The notes under the pieces were generated by a model. That model had not been told where the DNA came from. It did no database searches and saw nothing but the letters and a program-made list of their open reading frames with translations. Positions 63,986 through 64,000 of a DNA stretch of 64,000 bases are shown here, piece after piece (position 1 is the first letter of the stretch; every line of letters begins with the position of its first letter). Source of the stretch: Cognatitamlana onchidii (GTDB lineage: Bacteria; Bacteroidota; Bacteroidia; Flavobacteriales; Flavobacteriaceae); NCBI RefSeq assembly GCF_004804355.1, contig NZ_SRWZ01000002.1, positions 124,001 through 188,000 of the forward strand. The letters run 5' to 3'. Both the position numbers and the translations under genes were made by a program.

Positions 63986-64000
63986 AAAAATAACGTAATA

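Noticed and set aside
1-64000. tRNA, rRNA, CRISPR, prophage or transposase genes
   Set aside because: No sequence in the window looked like any of these by eye.

Overview
This window looks like chromosomal DNA from a marine or marine-type member of the Flavobacteriaceae (Bacteroidota). The composition is AT-rich, several intergenic regions carry the Bacteroidota -7 element TAnnTTTG, many products are SusC/FecA-type TonB-dependent receptors or lipoproteins with CarboxypepD_reg-like domains, one secreted protein ends in a type IX secretion sorting domain, and bacillithiol (BshC) and DUF-type genes typical of flavobacteria are present. I see no tRNA, rRNA, CRISPR array, phage or transposase gene. 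Most of the window is core chromosome.

Layout. 1-2.1 kb: a T9SS-exported spondin-domain protein and HMG-CoA lyase. 2.1-8.9 kb: a putative iron/haem cassette (DUF4856 lipoprotein, imelysin-like lipoprotein, HTTM/gamma-carboxylase-like membrane protein, FecA-like receptor, CxxCH haem-binding protein) behind a promoter flanked by two Fur-like palindromes. 9-13 kb: guaB and, facing it, a patatin fused to an outer-membrane barrel. 13.1-17.4 kb, minus strand: a second metal-type operon (DUF6146, DUF6787, His/Cys-rich small protein, ZnuD-like receptor, lipoprotein). 17.5-25.6 kb: DUF937 protein, serC-serA, acyl-CoA reductase diverging from a ferredoxin, thiamine pyrophosphokinase, ychF, an SRPBCC protein and an EamA transporter. 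25.7-30.5 kb: parE, a 46-codon basic ORF, parC. 30.5-35.3 kb, minus strand: a CarboxypepD_reg protein and a MauG/cytochrome c peroxidase plus collagen-like PhoX-type lipoprotein pair. 35.5-41.7 kb: bshC, guaA, a LysM/periplasmic-binding protein, a DUF922-like HExxH protein and DUF3820. 42.2-47.4 kb: three periplasmic parvulin-type foldases followed by a MoxR ATPase. 47.8-54.2 kb: two different aconitases (acnB and a mitochondrial-type aconitase) separated by 1.4 kb of non-coding DNA. 54.5-64 kb: a double ATP-grasp/alpha-E/transglutaminase locus.

The most interesting parts are: (i) the terminal amidoligase-type locus, where a plus-strand set (transglutaminase-DUF2126, fused ATP-grasp/alpha-E, transglutaminase) converges on a minus-strand set (separate ATP-grasp and alpha-E), with an unlisted 27-codon ORF ending in seven glutamines at the end of the minus-strand set, which could be a ribosomally made substrate peptide; (ii) the five-gene iron cassette, with its paired operator-like palindromes and a VKGC-like enzyme beside a metal-binding-type lipoprotein that lacks the GxHxxE motif; (iii) a candidate small RNA with its own -7 element, hairpins and terminator between the two aconitases. 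These are sequence-level inferences; no searches were run.
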